Shown here piece by piece: positions 60,714-64,000 of a stretch of DNA of 64,000 nt. The notes beneath the pieces were generated by a model. It made no database searches, was not told where the DNA came from, and saw only the letters and a list, made by a program, of their open reading frames with translations. The translations under genes and the position numbers were made by a program. Origin of the DNA: Cherax quadricarinatus (taxonomy: Eukaryota > Arthropoda > Malacostraca > Decapoda > Parastacidae); NCBI RefSeq assembly GCF_038502225.1, contig NW_027196410.1, positions 1 to 64,000 of the forward strand. Reading direction: 5' to 3'. The number at the start of each line of letters is the position of its first letter. Positions within the stretch are counted from its first letter, which is position 1.

Positions 60714-60731
60714 CTCCCAGACAGGCCCCCA
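60714..60731 (-). promoter_or_regulatory. Primer-binding site, tRNA-Pro-like
   Basis: Minus-strand TGGGGGCCTGTCTGGGAG, two bases after the end of the 5' LTR. The 3' end of tRNA-Pro would pair with about 14 of the 18 bases, including the first seven after the CCA complement. Decay at the other four is plausible. tRNA identity is from memory of tRNA-Pro ends. Confidence 0.7.
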
Positions 60732-60733
60732 TT

Positions 60734-61932
60734 TGTTACAAAAAACGCGATTCTAAAAGCTTAGAGATCTCCAGTGAATACTAGAAAGGACTGCCCTTCT
60801 AACATCCAGCCTGTTACTGGGTTTTCGTAACAAGTAGTCAGCATCCTTGTCCAATTATCCATTATAATTGAGTATTATTCAATAGTGCTTCAGGATTACA
60901 ACTGGTAGCCTACTAACTAGAGAAAATAAAATTTAATAAATTTATTAAGTCTAGAGGTATATTATCAAATTAAATTAAATTAAATTAATCACAGTAATCA
61001 AAATAATATCACATCTCTCGTTTACAGTATTATTGTGTTGAAAGCACATATCACATTTATAATTCTTAAGTACCGTCTGGTACATTAACATTTAATAAGA
61101 TATTACAAATATGTACAAGTTTGTGTATGCGTGTAAGTGCTCCAAGTAGTTCGCTATGTCTCACGACTCTACTAGACTTAAACAAGTAACTGACAAAGTC
61201 CTCACATAAACTAACTTCTTGACCAACTGGCAATCAGAACAGTCTGGTTGAACAATAAAAAGAATGCTAAGCCCAATAGCAATACAACAAGCAACTGCGA
61301 CACAGAATCAGGAACACGGAGATAATATAACGACACTAAGCAGGGACCATCAGCAGATCCTCCACAAAAGTCACAAAACTCCCATAATACTGAATCTAAG
61401 TTCAGCATAAAAAATACCCGACTGTGACAATACACAGAAACCAGTACAACGTTAGGTCAGAAGCTACAGCTCAGGACCTGAGATGCTCAAAGTGTCTATG
61501 TGACACACAACCTCAGTACAACGTCGAAAATCACTAAGTCTATACAAGGTTCTGTGAACAGAGTTCTACAGAACTAACAAGAATAATGAGACAGACAATC
61601 TGTCCAACCTACAAGCGAGTCTAGAGCAGACTGAATACTTTAGGCGAGGTGAGGACACCTCCCCCTGGATCACGTGATAGCTACGTGGACAACTGCAGCT
61701 CAGAAGCCGGCAGTCTAACGAGCTACAAGCGATAATTACAGTAGTTTGACAATCAAGACTTGAACTGAGCACTTAATATGTTACATCCTAACAACATAAG
61801 TCAAATAACAATATAAAGCAATACATTTCGATTTAGCTATTATCGCAGATATAAGCAATATAAAATTATATGAAAAGGTAATAATTATATATATATATAA
61901 TAATCATTGCAACCCATTCAGTGGTTGCAACA
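60734..61932 (-). repeat. Right LTR (5' LTR in element sense)
   Basis: 1199 bp with the same TG...CA ends as the left LTR. About 19 substitutions against it, spread evenly. An AT-rich stretch with ATATATAT (minus) near 61880-61900 lies close to the LTR start in element sense. Candidate AATAAA (minus) at 60941-60946. Any element promoter would be here, but no element is certain from sequence alone. Confidence 0.95.
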
Positions 61933-64000
61933 CATGGCCACCTCTGTGTTGGAGTCGGTGGTGGCCCTCACTCTGTGACATGGGCCTCCTCTGTGTTGGG
62001 GTCTGTGGTGGCCCTAACTCTGTGACATAGGCCACCTCTGTGTTGTAGTCGATGGTGGCCCTCAGACTGTGACGTCGGCCACCTCTGTGTTGGGGTCGGT
62101 GTTGGCCCGAACTCTGTGACATGTGCCACCTCTGTGGTGTGGTCGCTGGTGCCCCTCACTCTGTGACATGGGCAACCTCTGTGTTTAAAGTCGATAGTGG
62201 CCCTCACTTTGTGACATGGGCCACCTCTCTGCTGGCATCTCTGGTGGCCTTCATTCTTTGACATGGGCCACTTCTGTGTTGGAGTCGATAGAGGTCCTTA
62301 CTCTGTGACATGCCCCACTTCCCTGTTGTGGCCAGTGGTGGCCCTCTCTCTGTGACATTGGCCATATCCATGATGGAATCAGTGGTGGCCCTCACCCTTT
62401 GACATGGGCCAACTCCGTATTGGGGTCGGTGGTGGCCCTCTGTGACATGCGCCACCTCTGTGTTTTGGTTGCTCGTGGCCCTCACTATGTGACATGGGCC
62501 ACCTTTGTGTTGGTGTCGGTGGTGGCCCTTTGTGACATGGGCCACCTCTGTGTTGAAGTCCGTGGTGGCCCTCACACAATGACATGGGCCACCTCTGTGT
62601 TGGGGTCTGTGGTGGCCCTCTGTGACATGGGCCACCTCCGTGTTGGAGACGGTGGTGGCCCTGAATCTGTGACATGGACCTTCTCTGTGTTGAGGCCGGT
62701 GGTGGCTCTCACTCTGTGACATGGGCCACCTCTGTTTTTGGGACGGTGGTTGCCCTCACTTTGTGACATGGGCCACCTCTGTGTTGGGGTCGAACTTGGT
62801 CCTCACTCTGAGACATGGGCCACCTACGTGTTGGCGTCGGTGGAGGCCCTCACTTTCTGACATGGGCCACCCCCCTGTTGGGGTCAGTGGTGACCCTCAC
62901 TCAGTGACATGGTCCACCTACGTGTTGGGGTCAGTGGTCGCCCTCACTCTGTGACATGGGCCACCTCTGTGTTGGAGTCGGTGGTGGCCCTCACTCTGTG
63001 ACATGGGCCACCTCTGTGTTGAGGTCGGTGGTGGCCCCAACTCTGTGACATTGGCCACTTCTGTGTTGCAGTCGGTTGCGGCTCTCACTCTGTGACATAG
63101 GCCACCTCTGAGTTGGGGATGGTGGTGGACGTCACTCTGTGACATGGACCACCTTCGTGTTGTGGTCGGTGGATGCCCTCACTCTGTGACATGGGCCACC
63201 TCTGTGTTGGAGTCAGTTGTGGCCCTTACTCTCTGACATGCTCCTCTTCCCTGTTGGTGTCAGTGGTGAATCTCACTCTGTGACATGGGCCACCTCCGTG
63301 TTGTGGTCATTGGTGGCCCTCACTATGTGACACTGGCCACATCCATGTTGGAATCAGTGGTGGCCCTCACTCTGTGACATGGGACACCTCCGTGTTGTGA
63401 TCGGTGGTGGGCCAATGTGACATGCGCCACCTCTGTGTTGGGATCGGTGGTGGCCCTCACTCTGTGACATGGGCCCCCTCTGTGTTGAAGTCGGTGGTGG
63501 CCCTCACTCTGTGACATGGGCCACCTCTGTGTTGGAGTCGGTGGTGGCCCTCACTCTATGACATGGGCCTCCTCTGTGTTGGGGTCTGTGGTGGCCCTCA
63601 CTCTGTGACATGGACCAACTCTGTGTTGGAGTCAGTGGTGGCCCTCTCTCTGTGATATGGGCCACCTCTGTGTTGGGATCGGTGGTGCCCCTCACTCTGT
63701 GACATGGGCCACCACTGTGTTGGGGCCGGTGGTGGCCCTCTCTATATGACATGGGCCACCTCTGTGCTGCTGTCGGTGGTGGCCCCCACTCTCTCACATG
63801 GGCCACATCTGTGTTGTAGTCGATGGTGGCCCTCAGACAGTGACATCGGCGTCCTCTGTGCTGGGGTCGGTGTTGGCCCACACTCTGTGACATGGGCCAC
63901 CTCTGAGATGTGGTCGGTGGTGCCCCTCACTCTGTGACATGGGCAACCTCTGTGTTTAAAGTCGATAGTGGCCCTCACTTTGTGACATGGGCCACCTCTC
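61933..64000. repeat. 47-bp GC-rich satellite, block 2
   Basis: About 44 units continuing the array interrupted by the LTR element, starting with the right target duplication CATGG and running off the window. It holds the same variant types as block 1, for example a CATCCATGATGG unit near 62365 followed by a 43-bp GACATGCGCC unit and a CACTATGTGAC unit, as at 51990-52110. No gene is seen. Confidence 0.95.

Larger units (their letters stand above)
55789..61932 (-). mobile_element. Gypsy-type LTR retrotransposon, Gmr1-like order, inserted in satellite
   Basis: 6144-bp element with two LTRs (1195 and 1199 bp), a tRNA-Pro-like primer site, gag, protease, integrase zinc finger, RNase H and a polypurine tract, read on the minus strand. 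The two LTRs differ by roughly 19 substitutions and two small indels, about 1.6%. Gag has several nonsense codons and pol has an internal deletion. Finding the integrase finger between protease and RNase H suggests the protease-integrase-reverse transcriptase order known for Gmr1-like Gypsy elements rather than the usual order. Assignment to Gmr1 is by recollection of that gene order. Confidence 0.9.

Noticed and set aside
60457..60756. Plus-strand frame of 99 codons next to the right LTR
   Set aside because: Runs across the 5' leader and primer site of the LTR element on the opposite strand; no domain.

Overview
This window is eukaryotic repeat DNA with no recognisable host gene. About 32.7 kb is a 42-bp satellite (about 780 units), about 11.5 kb is a GC-rich 47-bp satellite (about 245 units), and nearly all the rest is decayed retrotransposon: five copies of a CR1/L2-like LINE and one Gypsy-type LTR element. 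The CR1-type LINE with an SGNH-esterase ORF1 and an 8-bp 3' tail repeat (CATAAGAA on the + strand), together with a Gmr1-like Gypsy element, points to an aquatic invertebrate. A decapod crustacean is my best guess; this rests on family recollection, not on a search.

Layout. 1-20,771: 42-bp satellite, containing a duplicated segment of about 5.2 kb (2,031-7,300 and 8,893-14,115, spaced by about 6.8 kb) and a rearranged partial third copy (15,510-16,575). 20,772-24,918: LINE A, minus strand. 24,919-25,875: satellite. 25,876-30,047: LINE B, minus strand, an almost identical copy of A carried by a 5.13-kb head-to-tail duplication that includes flanking satellite. 30,048-35,452: satellite with a 713-bp tandem duplication. 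35,453-37,400, 39,599-41,552 and 44,800-46,248: LINE copies C, D and E, plus strand, all cut at the same base inside ORF2 and all embedded in the same satellite flanks. 46,249-46,376: last three 42-bp units. 46,377-55,788: 47-bp satellite. 55,789-61,932: LTR retrotransposon on the minus strand, bounded by a CATGG target duplication. 61,933-64,000: 47-bp satellite again.

How it fits together. The satellites are host to the transposons, and the transposons then became part of the amplified unit. The LINE copies are not five independent insertions: A/B share junctions and flanks, and C/D/E share both ends, so each family is one event multiplied by segmental duplication of the array. None of the coding regions is intact. 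The LINE copies have lost reverse-transcriptase motif B (A, B) or the whole reverse transcriptase (C, D, E). The LTR element has an internal deletion that joins its integrase zinc finger directly to RNase H.

The most unusual signals are (i) the conserved nested inverted repeat in every 47-bp unit, (ii) LINE-satellite composite units amplified as higher-order repeats, (iii) two different ways in which the ORF1 esterase centre is damaged, and (iv) the protease-integrase-RNase H order of the LTR element. Long open frames across both satellites are explained by unit composition and length and I do not call them genes.
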